Translations under genes and position numbers: made by a program
Shown: positions 22,065 to 33,134 of the stretch, one piece after another
How the letters are laid out: each line of letters starts with the position of its first letter
Position numbering within the stretch: position 1 is the first letter of the stretch
The notes under the pieces: model-generated
Seen by the model: only the letters and a program-made list of their open reading frames with translations
Told to the model about the DNA's origin: nothing
The model's database searches: none
Assembly: GCA_037447655.1 (NCBI GenBank)
Contig: JBBHKE010002863.1
Coordinates: 106,427-170,426, forward strand
Direction of reading: 5' to 3'
From: Zygnema cylindricum
Taxonomy: Eukaryota > Streptophyta > Zygnematophyceae > Zygnematales > Zygnemataceae
Length of the DNA stretch: 64,000 nt

Positions 22065-23245
22065 TGTTGATATTTGTGTATTTTCTAGGTCTGTAAATAG
22101 GATAGAAAAAGGCAGAGGCAATCTGCCTCTAACTCCCCTTTCGAAGCCCCCACACTTGTTGTAGTCACTGAAGGCTGGATAGGGAGCTAGAGCCATGGTT
22201 GCCCAAGCTCTCTAGAGTAGACAAGGGGTAAGTTAGGTACTCTTACCAAAAGTTAGTTGACGGTCCCAGGAATTGATCCTGCTACCTAACGTCTCACAAT
22301 CGGTAATAGCTGGTAGCTTTAACCGTTTAGTCTAGCGCTAGTACTAAGACATATTAGGTTTGATAATTATTTATTTAGTTTCACGTAGACTTTATCATTT
22401 AACTAGAAATGTATACGTACTGCATAGATACAATTATATAAAGTACGAAGTACCATTCGGTTACGAAATAAATACCGCGCATTTTGTTAGACATCAAAAA
22501 GAATACCGCGCAAGTATTTATGACGGTTACGATTGAAATCCGGATTTGATCGGACGGCCGCGAAGGATGCCGAGATCGCGGAATAGGATTTTGGCGGTTT
22601 GCGATCACCGCCACATCGAATGACACGTGGCAAAACCACATTGGATTGCGGCAACTCCGGAGATTACAGAAACGAATCCCGATATAACATGTGTCGACAT
22701 TTTGGCCATGTCGTACGATGGCCGTACATAAAGTACACCGGCACCTATACTTTTATGTACGACACAGTATTTTAATTGGTTCCGTACTTCAGTAGATAAA
22801 TTTTTAGAGGGGGAGATAGGACTTAGAAAATTTTGGGTAAGTAGCTGCCTCTCCCAGAGAGCACTCTGTATAAAATGGCAAACTTTGGCCAGCCATAACT
22901 ATCAATTTACTTGACCATTTTCAGTGATTCTTTTTGCTGCGGACTCAACGGAGTCCAAGCTACACAAGAGTGTAGTCGGTCAGAGTTTTTGTCTGCCAGG
23001 GTGGCTGTATTAGTAAGGGAAAGTCAAAGTGGGTGAATGTGTCCAAATCTCATATTCTAACTTTGCATTCTGTGGTGGAACTGAGCACACAGAAAGTGTT
23101 ATTTCACAGGGGTGAATCTATATTGGGGTTTTGACTGTCAAGGAGTCAGTCATTTGGGTTTATATCAACTTGGAGTCGACACTATCTAGATTAGCTTCTT
23201 TTGGATCTGCATACTGTGAGGGCCAATGGAGGTCTCAGAGTTTCA
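22065..23245 (+). repeat. Copia-1 3' LTR
   Basis: 1181 bp, from TGTTGATA to GTTTCA, followed by the target copy ATATT. It includes the antisense tRNA-like block at 22261-22343, and near the 3' end the ATG that would start gag (CCAATGGAGGTCTC), as in the 5' LTR. Confidence 0.9.
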
Positions 23246-24316
23246 ATATTGAGTACATCCGTGAAGGTGAGTATAAAAGTCTTACCCTCCACTAAGACTT
23301 TCAGATCTACCAAACCCACTAGATCCGTAGTAACCACACTCTCGTCCCCATACTCTATCTATACAGTAGGGATATTCCTTAGTATTGTGAAGAGGTGTCT
23401 GTCACGACAAATATGCATGGATGCACCTGAATTGATGATCCATCCTTCATGTGGAGCTTCCCGAATTGCTCCAAGACCACACTTTTGTTTCAAAAAGATC
23501 TTCTTCTCCTCCAGATTCTTGTCGAGAAAGAGCTCCCCATCCTCCTCATCAGAGGACTCATCCTCCTCGGTAACTTCTTTTACTCGCGTGACCACGAGTG
23601 CCTTCTTCTTCCCTTCGGAAGAGCCCCCTCCACCGTTCTCTTGGAGCCTCAGCTCCGACAACTTGGTACAATCCGCTATGAAGTGTCCCGGTTTATTGAA
23701 AAAATGACAAAGACCCTTTGGGGGTCTTGGTTCTCCAAACTGATCTCTTTCTCCTTTGAAGATGATGTATGGCTTCTTTGAATCCTTCCTCCACCGGTCC
23801 GTTCCGGAAGCTCGAGGTTGAACACTCTTTCCTCTGCTCTGAATCTCGATAATGTTACCCTGCACAAGTATCATCCGGACCACTGTATTCCACTTCAAAG
23901 AACTGTCATCCATTTCCAACACTCGGTACACTAACTTATCATACTCATCAAGCAACTTCATGATGGGGGTGTTGAATTTTATTTTATTGTAACTGTCCAT
24001 CCGACACTTTCTATCTCCATATACAAATAAGAGAGATCATTACACTAGTCTAACATTTTTCCCCCTTTCGAACACATTGTTGTCCCCATCGTCTTCCTCC
24101 TCCGTTGGAGCAGATGGAGCTATAAAAAAACTTCACTCCACAAAACCCTAATGGGGTTCCCTGAGATGGACGTTTCACTTGTCCGCTAACAATACCCCAA
24201 TATCTTTTTTCACACAACGCCCCTTTCATCATGGCTTCCCAGTAAATGAACCTAGATCCGTTGAAGATGGGCACCCTAGAGGGAGGGCCTATAACCTGCA
24301 ATTCTGTGTCCCCCAT
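23246..24316 (-). pseudogene. Copia-3 gag and protease start
   Basis: Gag starts at 24316 inside the LTR (MGDTELQVIGPPSRVPIFNG) and reads through the primer site. Frames break between 24050 and 24000. Then come KLLDEYDKLVYRVLEM, the CHFFNKPGHFIADC knuckle with the second Cys replaced by Phe, an acidic linker, and the protease motif WIINSGASMHICRDRH, where Asp of DSG is Asn. Asn at the catalytic position and the broken gag indicate a dead copy. Copia-1 interrupts it at 23245. Confidence 0.88.
24283..24296 (-). other. Copia-3 primer-binding site
   Basis: GGTTATAGGCCCTC on the minus strand immediately after the LTR end TTGCA; half initiator tRNA-Met type with two changes relative to Copia-1. 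Confidence 0.65.
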
Positions 24317-25279
24317 TGGACTATAGAATTCAGAAAGCCTCTAGGTAGTTTTTTCCTAACCCCCTTTCAACTAGAGCCACTACTACCTAAGAAGACAAAC
24401 AGACAATTTGACAGCAACCTTATGCACTCTGGACTCCCCTAAGTCCACATCAAAAAGAATCATAGAAAACGCCCAACCAGGCGATTAGTTATGAAGTGGC
24501 AAAGATGCCAATATTTTTACAAGCTTATTCGGAGAGAGGCGGCTTCCTCCTCAATCCTCTTAATCCTAAACCCCTCTAACAACCCCTATCTACTGATGTA
24601 CAAACCAATCAAAAGACTTTACAGTAGACAAAGGTAATATGGTCGATGTCCTTTCTATATAGCCAATGTACGACAAGGCCTTGGAGTGGACGTATGTCTC
24701 CTTCTCACTTCTTCTCATGCTCCCCAAGACTCCCTCTTCCTAATGTTATCTTGCCATGTGGGGCCAAGTCATGTCACGCCCAAAAACCGCCAAAACGGCC
24801 ATTCCGAGATCTCAGCAATGATGCGTGATGTTGAATCCAAACCGGCTTTTAATAATAGTCGTTGAAACAAATGTTCGTTGCATCAATTTCGTGCAGGTTT
24901 TTGTTCGCACCATATTCCAACTAGTCTATATATCCTTTATCTGTAATTCCGTTAATTGGATTAATATTCTTAAGCATTTTTGAAGTAGTATTCAATCCCT
25001 ATGTAGTCTAACGAACTCCTACGACAAACCGGTTAGAGCTGATGGCTACGCCACGCTATGCCGGTCGGAGGTTCGAGTCTTACCAGACTCTACTTTTTTA
25101 ATAAAAGAGTGACTTTTGTCACTCTTTAGCTCTGCCTATGAAGCTGAGGCAGCCATGTCTCCACACCCCCTCACTTTCCTTCAATGAGGAAGGAGGTTGA
25201 AGTAGGCTGCCTACACTTCCCTTTTAATTTTAATCTATTAAGACCTAGAAAATACCTCCTAAATCTAGTGATTTTTACA
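24297..25279 (-). mobile_element. Copia-3 5' LTR
   Basis: On the minus strand it runs from about TGTAAAAATCAC (25279) to GAATTGCA (24297), followed by the primer site. It shares the CTAGGTCT and GTGATTCTTTTTGATG landmarks with the Copia-1 LTR. The outer end is inferred from TG..CA and from the abutting primer site of another element. No coding frame is supported; it holds a plus-strand tRNA-like block. Confidence 0.65.
25020..25094 (+). repeat. tRNA-like segment in Copia-3 LTR
   Basis: CCGGTTAGAGC resembles the 3' part of an A box, and GGTTCGAGTCT (25070-25080) is a near-perfect B box. It is antisense to the minus-strand LTR and about 200 bp from the LTR 5' end, as in Copia-1. The acceptor stem is not convincing. 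Confidence 0.5.
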
Positions 25280-25280
25280 A

Positions 25281-25757
25281 CCCGCTCCGATACCAAATAA
25301 AAGGATCGGCAATACACTCAAAGCTCACTTACAAACAATTATGGCAGCAGAAGCATTTGAAATACAAAACATTAATTCAACATTGAAGTGACATTTCGGA
25401 AAATTCTCACATTAATAAAAAACTGAAATTACAATTCTCTTCTATCTCTTTCTATTCCTCAATCTTATCCTCCAAATTATTGTTAATTGATTGATTACAC
25501 CATTCCATGGTGTCCCTTAAATAAAACATCATCCATGGCGTGGCATGTGTAAGCGTGCGCCGCCAAGAAACCTCTAGAAATCTGCCACCTGTCCGTAGAT
25601 ATAGTAGACTAGAACACTCTAAATTTCAGTAAGGACTCGAACATTGCAAAATTGCAAGCTAAGACGAAGGTACTTTAAATATCAGTAAAGACTCAAACAT
25701 TGCAAAACGACAACCCAAGACGAAAGTAACAGACAAATCTAAAAGTACTATTGTACT
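25281..25757 (-). mobile_element. Fragment of another LTR (family E4) with primer site
   Basis: TTTGGTATCGGAGC on the minus strand (about 25284-25297) resembles a tRNA-Met 3'-end primer site, so the LTR lies at higher coordinates. The sequence to 25757 matches 51769-52150 (CCATGG..TCCCTTAAATAA, GTGCGCCGCCAAGAAACCTC). A roughly 70-bp internal tandem duplication (GACTCGAACATTGCAAAA type) is at 25620-25740. Confidence 0.55.
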
Positions 25758-26265
25758 AAGGCTGCTTCTCCATAAGGAGCTGGCAGTAATAATACGGATA
25801 CTTTTATTGGCAGTAGTATTTCGTTCACTTCTCCATGTGGTCGTGTCAGCAAGGAATCTATCATGGATGTCCTTTCCTTCGATTCGATGCACGTAGATTC
25901 CTATTCTGACTGTTAGGATATTGGGCTAATCGGCGTCAGCCGAAATCGCGCCGTCAATGTTTGGTTCATTTCACTGCGACAATGATGTTTCTTTTCATGT
26001 GGTACTTTTGTGACGGTTCGGTTTGGTGCGATAGGTATTTATTTATACGAATTGGACGAAGGAAGATTTCAGGCGAATGATGTTTCGCGAAGCGCGATTT
26101 GGCGTCGGTGGAATATTACATGTTCGCGAAGCGTGACGTGATCTTTTCGTCCTCGGAAATATTCTATGAGTACGACGAAGCATCAATACCTTTGTCTGGC
26201 CGATTGTGCTACGATCCTGCAACGATCCTGCCACATTTTGTTTCAGTTAACGAAGAACAGATTTG
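25758..26265. other. Unassigned sequence
   Basis: No open frame with recognisable motifs; the 77- and 63-codon frames here look random. A GTTTCGCGAAGCG-type short repeat occurs twice at about 26080-26130. Confidence 0.4.
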
Positions 26266-26490
26266 AGTAGAGGTAGCTTATGTTGGAGGTGGATTGGCGA
26301 AAGCCATGAGTAGAGGTAGCTTATGTTGGAGGTGGATTGGCGGAAGCCATGAAATTGTACACAAGAGAAAGATCAATGCATTGGAGAGAGGAATTGATTT
26401 GTATTTTGGATGATTTCATTAAGTGAGAAGAGTCACTTATATACAAAATATACAATGCTAATTATTGTGGAGTCTAAGCGCTCTACGGTG
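26266..26490 (-). mobile_element. Copia-4 family LTR fragment
   Basis: It carries TGGAGGTGGATTGGCG (LTR end on the minus strand) and the CACTTATATACAAAATA segment shared with 28437-28565, 33112-33250 and 48864-48990. The first about 42 bases are tandemly duplicated. It is cut by the assembly gap. Confidence 0.65.
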
Positions 26491-26500
26491 NNNNNNNNNN
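26491..26500. other. Assembly gap
   Basis: Ten N bases, most likely a gap of unknown true size. The order across it should not be trusted. Confidence 0.95.
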
Positions 26501-26549
26501 TTTTCTTCGATTATATCTATCATTGCTGAGGTTCAACTATATTTGGATA

Positions 26550-26738
26550 TTCTAACTTTGCATTCTGTGGTGGAACTGAGCACACAGAAAGTGTTATTTC
26601 ACAGGGGTGAATCTATATTGGGGTTTTGACTGTCAAGGGGTCAGTCATTTGGGTTTATATCAACTTGGAGTCGTTACTATCTATATTAGCTTCTTTTGGA
26701 TCTGCATACTCTGAGGGCCAATGGAGGTCTCAGAGTTT
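26550..26738 (+). mobile_element. Copia-1 LTR fragment (3' end)
   Basis: It matches 19830-20015 and 23055-23242 (TTCTAACTTTGCATTCTGTG through CAATGGAGGTCTCAGAGTTT) and stops two or three bases before the LTR end. It is truncated at both ends. Confidence 0.8.
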
Positions 26739-28130
26739 GAATCCGTACTTAAACTACTCGTTTTTTTGTACAAACGTACACAAAAAATGTTAGATAACCG
26801 CACCGAGAAAAGAAAGTGAGTGGCGCTGATACGTGAAAGCGCTCTTATAATTGATTCCTAGTTATAAAGACGATCGACATAAGACAAACCTTTTCTCACA
26901 TGTTCAAACCTTTGTTTCAAAAGGGTCGACCTTTTCTCACATGCATTACAAAACGAGATGGTAAACTCCATAACTCACAAATTGGGTCGTACAATTCAAT
27001 GTTGGGAAGACATCATCCTCACCATTAATTATATTTATAATCGGCGGTTAATGTGGTATGGTTGAAAGCCGAAACCCCATCATCTCCGAAATTAGAGATG
27101 TCGCACAGCAATCTTTGTTGAGTATCAAAAACAGTAAAGAAAATTTGCTTCACGTAGTTGGTCGAGATATTCATCGGATACAGCCCAAACACGAGCCTTT
27201 AATGAGATTATCTTTGGGATAAGAGCAACAAGTCGATTTTCATGAGGATTATTTATCCACAATTTCTCGAGCGGAGAAATTATCCAAAGATCAAAAAAAA
27301 TTATGAAGAGGATAAATATGCTAATTTCTCGAACATGGATGAATTAGATTAAAAGTTATGCATCTCATCAAACATTGGGAATTCGATTTTATTTTATTGG
27401 TGCCTCTAAAGCCCTATCGCCAATTTTAACGCCTTTGCCCAATGAACTTAATGGAAACAAAAAGACAATGGTGTACATGGTTCCAACCACAGAATGGATG
27501 ACTCGACTTTTTTGTACTACCACTCGACTTTGTTGTAGTGCCTCTAGCTGAAGCATGGTTTTGTCTCACGACAGCCTATATTGAAACAGGGTGGGTGGCT
27601 CATTGTATCGAAAAGAAGCATTTTCCTAATTCTATGAAGAAGCCGAAAAATATCCATAAAAGTATGGAGCAGTTAAATTGAATTACATGTCAAGAAATCC
27701 GAGATGACTGAAATATTCGAACAAGATATGTCCTCAACGACATGATAAAAGTATTCAAACAAGATATATTTTCCCCATTTTTAGAGAGACTCTCCAAATC
27801 CTTTTCTCCCTTTATATTTGTTTTTGACAACTTGGATGAATCTCTCCGTTTCCACTCTTTTTGCACAAAATTACTCCATAGATAAACTAAATTCCTCTCC
27901 TTTTTTCTGCTTCAAACCTCTACCACATGCTCTAAAATCTAACACGGATGGATGTCACGTGGTTTTTGTAACTATTGCAAAATCAAAAGACACATTACCA
28001 AAGATTCCCAAAAATTGGCTTGGACAAAAGGCAAGTTAAGGTCGCCACTCACGCAAAACCTTCTAAGGGAGCTAAAGCCTTTTAAAAAATATTGCCCACC
28101 ATCCCCACTATTGGTACTCTTCAAGCAACT
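26739..28130 (+). pseudogene. Copia-5 gag fragment, heavily decayed
   Basis: Near 27960 the plus strand encodes a zinc knuckle-like FCNYCKIKRHITKDSQKLAW with Cys replaced by Ser at the end. Upstream to about 26.9 kb there are only short broken frames. The protease and integrase of the same element appear on the plus strand at 33759-35010, with Copia-4 between them. Confidence 0.5.
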
Positions 28131-28436
28131 AAACTCACCCAACCTCTTTTCCTCCTTTATTTTCTTTACTCTACTATTACCCTCCTCCACCTAAATACAT
28201 TTCAAATTCCTCCCCTTTTAGCTATTGCTTATTATGCCTCCTATAATCGCCTTATTCTTTATTGGCCAATCACTCATTTTCTATCATTTCGACATAACTC
28301 AACAAATCTTTCCTATATGTGCGTTATCCCACTGAAGCCTCTTCCTACTCTCGAATTCGGTTACAAATTTTTTCTCATTTTATTATCTCGTTTCTCATAT
28401 TATTATCAGATATTATAAAATGACAAACATAACCTA
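28131..28436 (+). repeat. Left copy of a direct repeat flanking Copia-4
   Basis: About 270 bases from CTCACCCAACCTCTTTTCCT to CTCGAATTCGGTTACA recur at 33763-34000 with scattered differences. I do not recognise the translation. Confidence 0.6.
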
Positions 28437-28565
28437 TTGGAGGTGGATTGTCAAAAGCCATGAAATTATACACAAGAGAAAGATCAATGCATTGGAGAGA
28501 GAAATAGATTTGTATTTGAGATGATTTCATTAAGTGAGAAAAGTCACTTATATACAAAATACACA
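28437..28565 (-). mobile_element. Copia-4 3' LTR remnant
   Basis: It matches the inner part of the LTR at 33112 (TGGAGGTGGATT, then CACTTATATACAAAATACACAG). The outer several hundred bases are missing, and RNase H follows directly at 28566. Confidence 0.65.
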
Positions 28566-29170
28566 GCCGAATGGGGGAATCCAAGATTGGAAAGCAGAGT
28601 GCCAAGCCACATAGCTTCCTTGGCGCTGTGACAAGCGGCCATATATTCCGCATCAGTGCTAGAGCATACGCTTGTAGGTTGCAGCATGTGTTCGTAGGTT
28701 GCTTTCTGCATGACCAAGAGATAATACCATTGCCCAAGAAGAAGCAAGAACTAGTGGTGGAACGTAAAAAAATTCATCTTGCGCCCAGTCTGGATTAACA
28801 AAACCCGTAAGAGCACTAGAGCCAAAAGAAGAGTATGTGAGACAAAGAGTTTTGTGCCTTGTGGATACGAAAGACACGTTTGACAGCGGCAAGATGATCA
28901 AGGGAAGGACGTTGGAGGAATTGATTGAGCTTAGTGACAGTTGTGGCAATGTCAAGGCCGCTGGCCTGCATGGCAAACATAAAGGCCCCAACCATTGAGC
29001 GGTAAGTGGCATGGAGGGAGGGGAAGAGAAGAGAGTCAGTGGAAGGGAGGAGAGGGGCATTGGCATCCAAAGGAGTGGAAAGGGAGGAGCAGTTTGCCAT
29101 GCCAAAGCGTTCCAAAAAATCAAAGATAAAGGTCTCCTGAGAGAGAGAGGGTGCGAGCTGAGCGGTTACA
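28566..29170 (-). pseudogene. Copia-4 RNase H and RT C-terminus
   Basis: On the minus strand: LSTPLDANAPLLPS, YRSMVGAFMFAMQASGLDIA, LNQFLQRPSLDHLAAVKRVF (RT/RNase H connection), then the RNase H motif SSTDAEYMAACHSAKEAMWL. Frames shift at least twice. Motif order and spacing are those of plant Copia elements. Confidence 0.82.
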
Positions 29171-30100
29171 AGAAACTTGAATGCCCAAATAATAAGTGAG
29201 CTCACCTAGATCGGCCATGTCAAAATAGGTTTCAAGGAGAGATTTGAAAGTAGAGATTTCAAAGAAGGAACGACCAATAAGAAGTAGATCATCGACAAAG
29301 ATGGCAACAATGAGAAACTTGAATGCCCAAATAATAAGTGAGCTCACCTAGATCGGCCATGTCAAAATGGGTTTGAATGAGAGATTTAAAAGTAGAGATT
29401 TTAAAGAAGGAACGACCAATAAGAAGTAGATCATCGACAAAGATGGCAACAATGATCAAGGAGGTGCCAGAGCCACGAGAGTAAATGCTAAAATCGGCAT
29501 CAATTCGGGTAAATCATTTTTTTTTCATAATGGCGTCTATGGTATGGTTCCATACACAGGGGGGTTGCTTCAATCCATTAAGTATTTTAATGAAATGGCA
29601 AACCACATGTTCAGATCCAGGGGAAATATAGCCCTCAGGTTGATGCATGTAAATGTTCTCGGATAAAATCCCATTTAAGAAAGCATTTTTAACATCCATC
29701 TGATGAACATGTAAATCATGTTCACCAGCTAAAGCAAGTAAAGTACGGATAGATGTCAACCGTGCACCTAGAGCAAAGGTTTTGCTAAAATCTATACCTT
29801 CGATTTAGGAAAATCCCTTTGCCACCAAGCAAGCTTTGTATTTGTCCACTGATCCATCCGATTTTTGCTTTACACCGAAGACCCATTTAGAGCCAATTGC
29901 CATTCTTCCAAGGAGAAGGGGAACAAGATTCCATGATTTGTTAGAAATTAAGGCATCCAACTCGGCATCAGCGGCGATTCTCCAAAGGGAGGCATCAGGA
30001 CATTTTAGGGCGGTTTTGATAGAGAGAAGGGCTAAAATAAGAGAGGGCGAGGCCCCACCCGAGTAAGCATAAACAAGAGAGGCATGGCCTATGGAGTTAA
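29171..30100 (-). pseudogene. Copia-4 reverse transcriptase with duplicated YxDD segment
   Basis: RT entry HQMDVKNAFLNGILSENIYM, PEGYI, LNGLKQPPCVWN (about 29514-29760), then the catalytic block IFVDDLLLIG...DMADLGELTYYLGIQV. A 142-base unit holding this catalytic block is present twice in tandem (29172-29313 and 29314-29455) with several differences. Stops and shifts occur near 29.5 and 29.8 kb. Confidence 0.82.
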
Positions 30101-31500
30101 TACGCCGAGAGGAGGGAACTCTAAGGCGTGAGGGGTTTCAGCGAGGTAAAAGAGAGCGCTTAGGAAGAGGGGAAGTTCCAAGAGGAGGAAAAGGCTTACG
30201 CTCAGGAAGAGGTGGTGGGAAAAAATTGTGGGGGAAAGATTGTCAAAAAAATGATCATCATGGAAAAGAGGGAGAGTGGAGGTAGTATCTTCGGTATTTG
30301 TGACAAGATGGAAAGGAAGGGCGGTTGATTGGCTGGCAGGAGTGATATGAGCAGTTCGGAAAGCAAAGAGGGGAGGAGAAGATGGAAGAGGAGGGGAATT
30401 TGAAGATGGTGAGGGAAAAATTAGGGAAGGATTAGGAAGAGTCAATTGACTGAATGAATAAGGGTGGGAAGGTGTAAACTAGGTGAGGTCAAGTGGTTGA
30501 AGAGATTCAAGGGAAATTTTTGCGGGAAGAGAGTCATGGAGGGTGAGGAAAGAAAAGTCTGATAAGAGGGGAAGAAGGGAAGGGAAAGGCGCACGAGACA
30601 AGGATTGGAGAAGTGGCGTTTCGTTGAAAGATACGTCTTTGGTGGTGATGATGCAATTTTGAGAAGGACTCCAAATACGGTACACTTTGGAATTTGGAGC
30701 GAACCCAACGATAATGCCACAAAATGCGCGAGCGCCTAATTTGGCGTCCGATCGGAGGAGATCTATATACCACGCTTCACATCCAAAGATTCTAAGGTGG
30801 CGTATATCTGGTTTGACAGAGGACCACGTTTCTATTGGAGTAGATTTAGGTAAAGCGTTAGTGCAACGCAGATTGCGTATGTAATTTACGCAAACAACAG
30901 CCTCTGCCCAAAAATCATAAGGCGGATTTTAAAAAATACAGCATGGAGCGTGACATGTCATGTAATGTTCAATTGTACCTTTTTGCGATGATGTTTTGTT
31001 GTGGCGTCCGAGGCGCTGTTAAGTGACGGGAGATTCCATGTTGCGTGAGAAATTCAGATAATTGGTTGGACAAAAATTTGCCACCGTTGTCACTTCGTAA
31101 GACCTTGATTCGTTTGTTGTGAAAATTTTCTACCAACGCCTTAAATTCTTAAAATCGTGCAAAAGCGTCAGATTTATGACAAATTGGATACACGTGGGAA
31201 AAACGAGTGGCATGGTCAATGAAAGTGACAAAATAAAGGGATCCACTATAGCTGAAAGTGCGCATGGGACCACACACTTCCGTATGCAGAAGTGCCAGTG
31301 GTTCAGTGATGACGGTATTGCTAGTGGGAAATGAAAGGTTCAGTGATGACAGTAGTGCTAGTGGGAAATGAGTGACAGGGGCATTTTTCCTTGCACGCAA
31401 CCGTGACATAAATCCAAAGATTTGTTAGAAAACAAAATTAGTCCGGTTACAAGATTTGGCAAGGTACGCAAACTATCGCTATTTAAATGACCATATCTTA
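30101..31500 (-). pseudogene. Copia-4 integrase and linker
   Basis: From 31.4 kb downward: FVTFIDHATRFSHVYPICHK (core), the region of the second Asp with KCGKFLSNQLSEFL-like frames, then HGISRHLTAP and QQN-like residues, and a long Ser/Pro-rich linker (30089-30445) between integrase and RT. Frames break several times. A roughly 36-base tandem duplication (GTTCAGTGATGAC...GGGAAATGA) sits at about 31300-31370. Confidence 0.7.
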
Positions 31501-32086
31501 AATGCCAAAGTGGAAAACTTTCGACGCTAGCATTTAAAGCAAATATCTTTGGCATACTATAGGATTTTAGGACGTACATAGTATCTAGTGCTACGCCAAA
31601 ACCTATAGTAATATTGTCTTTTCTATCAATAAACGTTACTCTATCATTATTAAATTCAGATTTTAAGCCGCCAAGAGTGGCGACTTTGACAAAAAATAAA
31701 TTCCTAGCTAGTCTAGGTACAAAAAGTACGCTGTGAATGTGAACAGACGCATTAGGGACCTGTACGTCGCCAGAATGAGTAGCCAATAGAATGCGGTCAT
31801 CTCCTAAACAAATCTGCATAAGAGACGATAAAGGAGAAAGGTGAGTAAACCAATCAGATCATGGTGATAGGTGGTAACTAGTACCACTATCTATTAGCCA
31901 GTCGTCAAGATTTGAGATAGATAAGCGTACCCTTGTGGAAATTGGGTATCTAAAGTGACAAAATTTGGGATATGATGAGCAACATTGCCATATCTAAATT
32001 CTGGTGAGGGAGGGGGTACAAAAGGGGATATGATGAGCAACATTGCCATTTCTAAATTTTGGTGAGGGAGGGGGTACAAAAGGGGT
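31358..32086 (-). pseudogene. Copia-4 protease and pre-integrase
   Basis: The minus strand reads DWLIDSGTSYHLSP near 31880 (protease DSGT intact, then a stop), QICLGDDRILLATHSGDVQV, VLFVPRLARNLFFV, and zinc-binding LWHLRYGHLNSDSLR...CHGCVQGK. A roughly 60-base unit is tandemly duplicated at 31970-32086. Confidence 0.82.
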
Positions 32087-33134
32087 AGCTACAGGAGTGG
32101 GATAATTAGAGGAAAAATGTAGGGAGGAAGCGATCGGCCAAGGGAGGTTAACGGAGTGTGAGGAGGCAAAGTGCGTTGCGGCGATCGAAGATTGTGGGAG
32201 GGATAGAGAAGGGGAATAATGTTGAGGATAAAGAAAATTTGGAGAGAAAAAAGGGTGTGGAGGGAGTGGGGGGTGGGAAAAACAGATGGTGTGGCATGGG
32301 CATTGTTGGCATTCTCTCCACTTTTAGGGGGATTGGAAGCCTTGATTGCTTTGCGCCTAGCCAATTTTCCACATTCTTCAACATCATGTCCTTGTGTTTT
32401 ACAGTAAGCGCAAAACAAACGCTACACTCCCCCCCCCCGAGTTAGATTTTTTATTTTCAGTAAGAAAAGCATTTGCATGAGAGAGATTTGTAGCAGAAAA
32501 AGAGAGAAGTTTGGTTTTTTCATGCAAAAGTTTTGTACAAACGGAGAGAAAAGGAATAGATTAATCTAAATTTTCAAATAAGGAAATGAAATGGGAAAAG
32601 GTTTCAAGGAGTCCTCCCAAAAGGGTAGAGGAGAGGTCCTCGTCGAAAAGGTGCACGCCTATCATGGTGCACTTTCCAGAAGACAATTTCGACTTTGCTA
32701 ATCAAGTCTTGCATGGATTCCGTCGGCTTTTTCATTAAGTTAAAAAACGCTCGTTTTTTAATTCGGCGAGTCGCCCATCCCATTTGAATATAAGCTCCTT
32801 GAAGACGATTCCAAGCCTCAGCGAAAGAGGTCATGAATAAGACGAGTGCGCTTGGTAGTAAGTGACATCACATGGGGAGCGTGCACATCCTCATCTTTTT
32901 ATTTTCATGTAGCTATTGCCAACTCTTTTGTTGCTTTTTCTGCTGGTGTATCAGTAGAGCAAAGGATAGGAGGTTTTGAAATTCCTATAAAATGGTCCCA
33001 AATCTTCTAGTGTTTGAAAAATTGCATGGTTGAAAAATACCAATCATAGAAGTTTTGGCCATCAAACTTCTGGATGCTATTAGAAGTGGCATGGCCGAGC
33101 CCATAACCAATTGGAGGTGGATTGGCGAAGCCAT
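32087..33134 (-). pseudogene. Copia-4 gag
   Basis: The ATG at 33132-33134 lies inside the LTR and the frame reads through the primer site (LQLVMGSAMPLL). Later parts: SFAEAWNRLQGAYIQM, KRAFFNLMKKPTESMQDLIS (gag core), and an intact knuckle FCAYCKTQGHDVEEC at about 32.4 kb. Frames break near 32.98 kb and 32.6 kb. Confidence 0.82.
33095..33108 (-). other. Copia-4 primer-binding site
   Basis: GGTTATGGGCTCGG on the minus strand, three bases from the LTR end. It matches the half initiator tRNA-Met type over the first ten bases and is read by gag as V-M-G. Confidence 0.6.

Larger units (their letters stand above)
18839..23245 (+). mobile_element. Copia-1, non-autonomous Copia element (complete, with TSD)
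   Basis: The 5' LTR 18839-20018 and 3' LTR 22065-23245 (about 1180 bp each) start TGTTGATA and end TTTCA; they differ by a modest number of substitutions and a one-base indel. Flanking ATATT repeats lie at 18834-18838 and 23246-23250. A purine tract AATAAGGGGAG abuts the 3' LTR. The internal region is only 2046 bp and lacks protease, integrase and RT catalytic motifs. It is nested in Copia-3 on the opposite strand. Confidence 0.93.
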
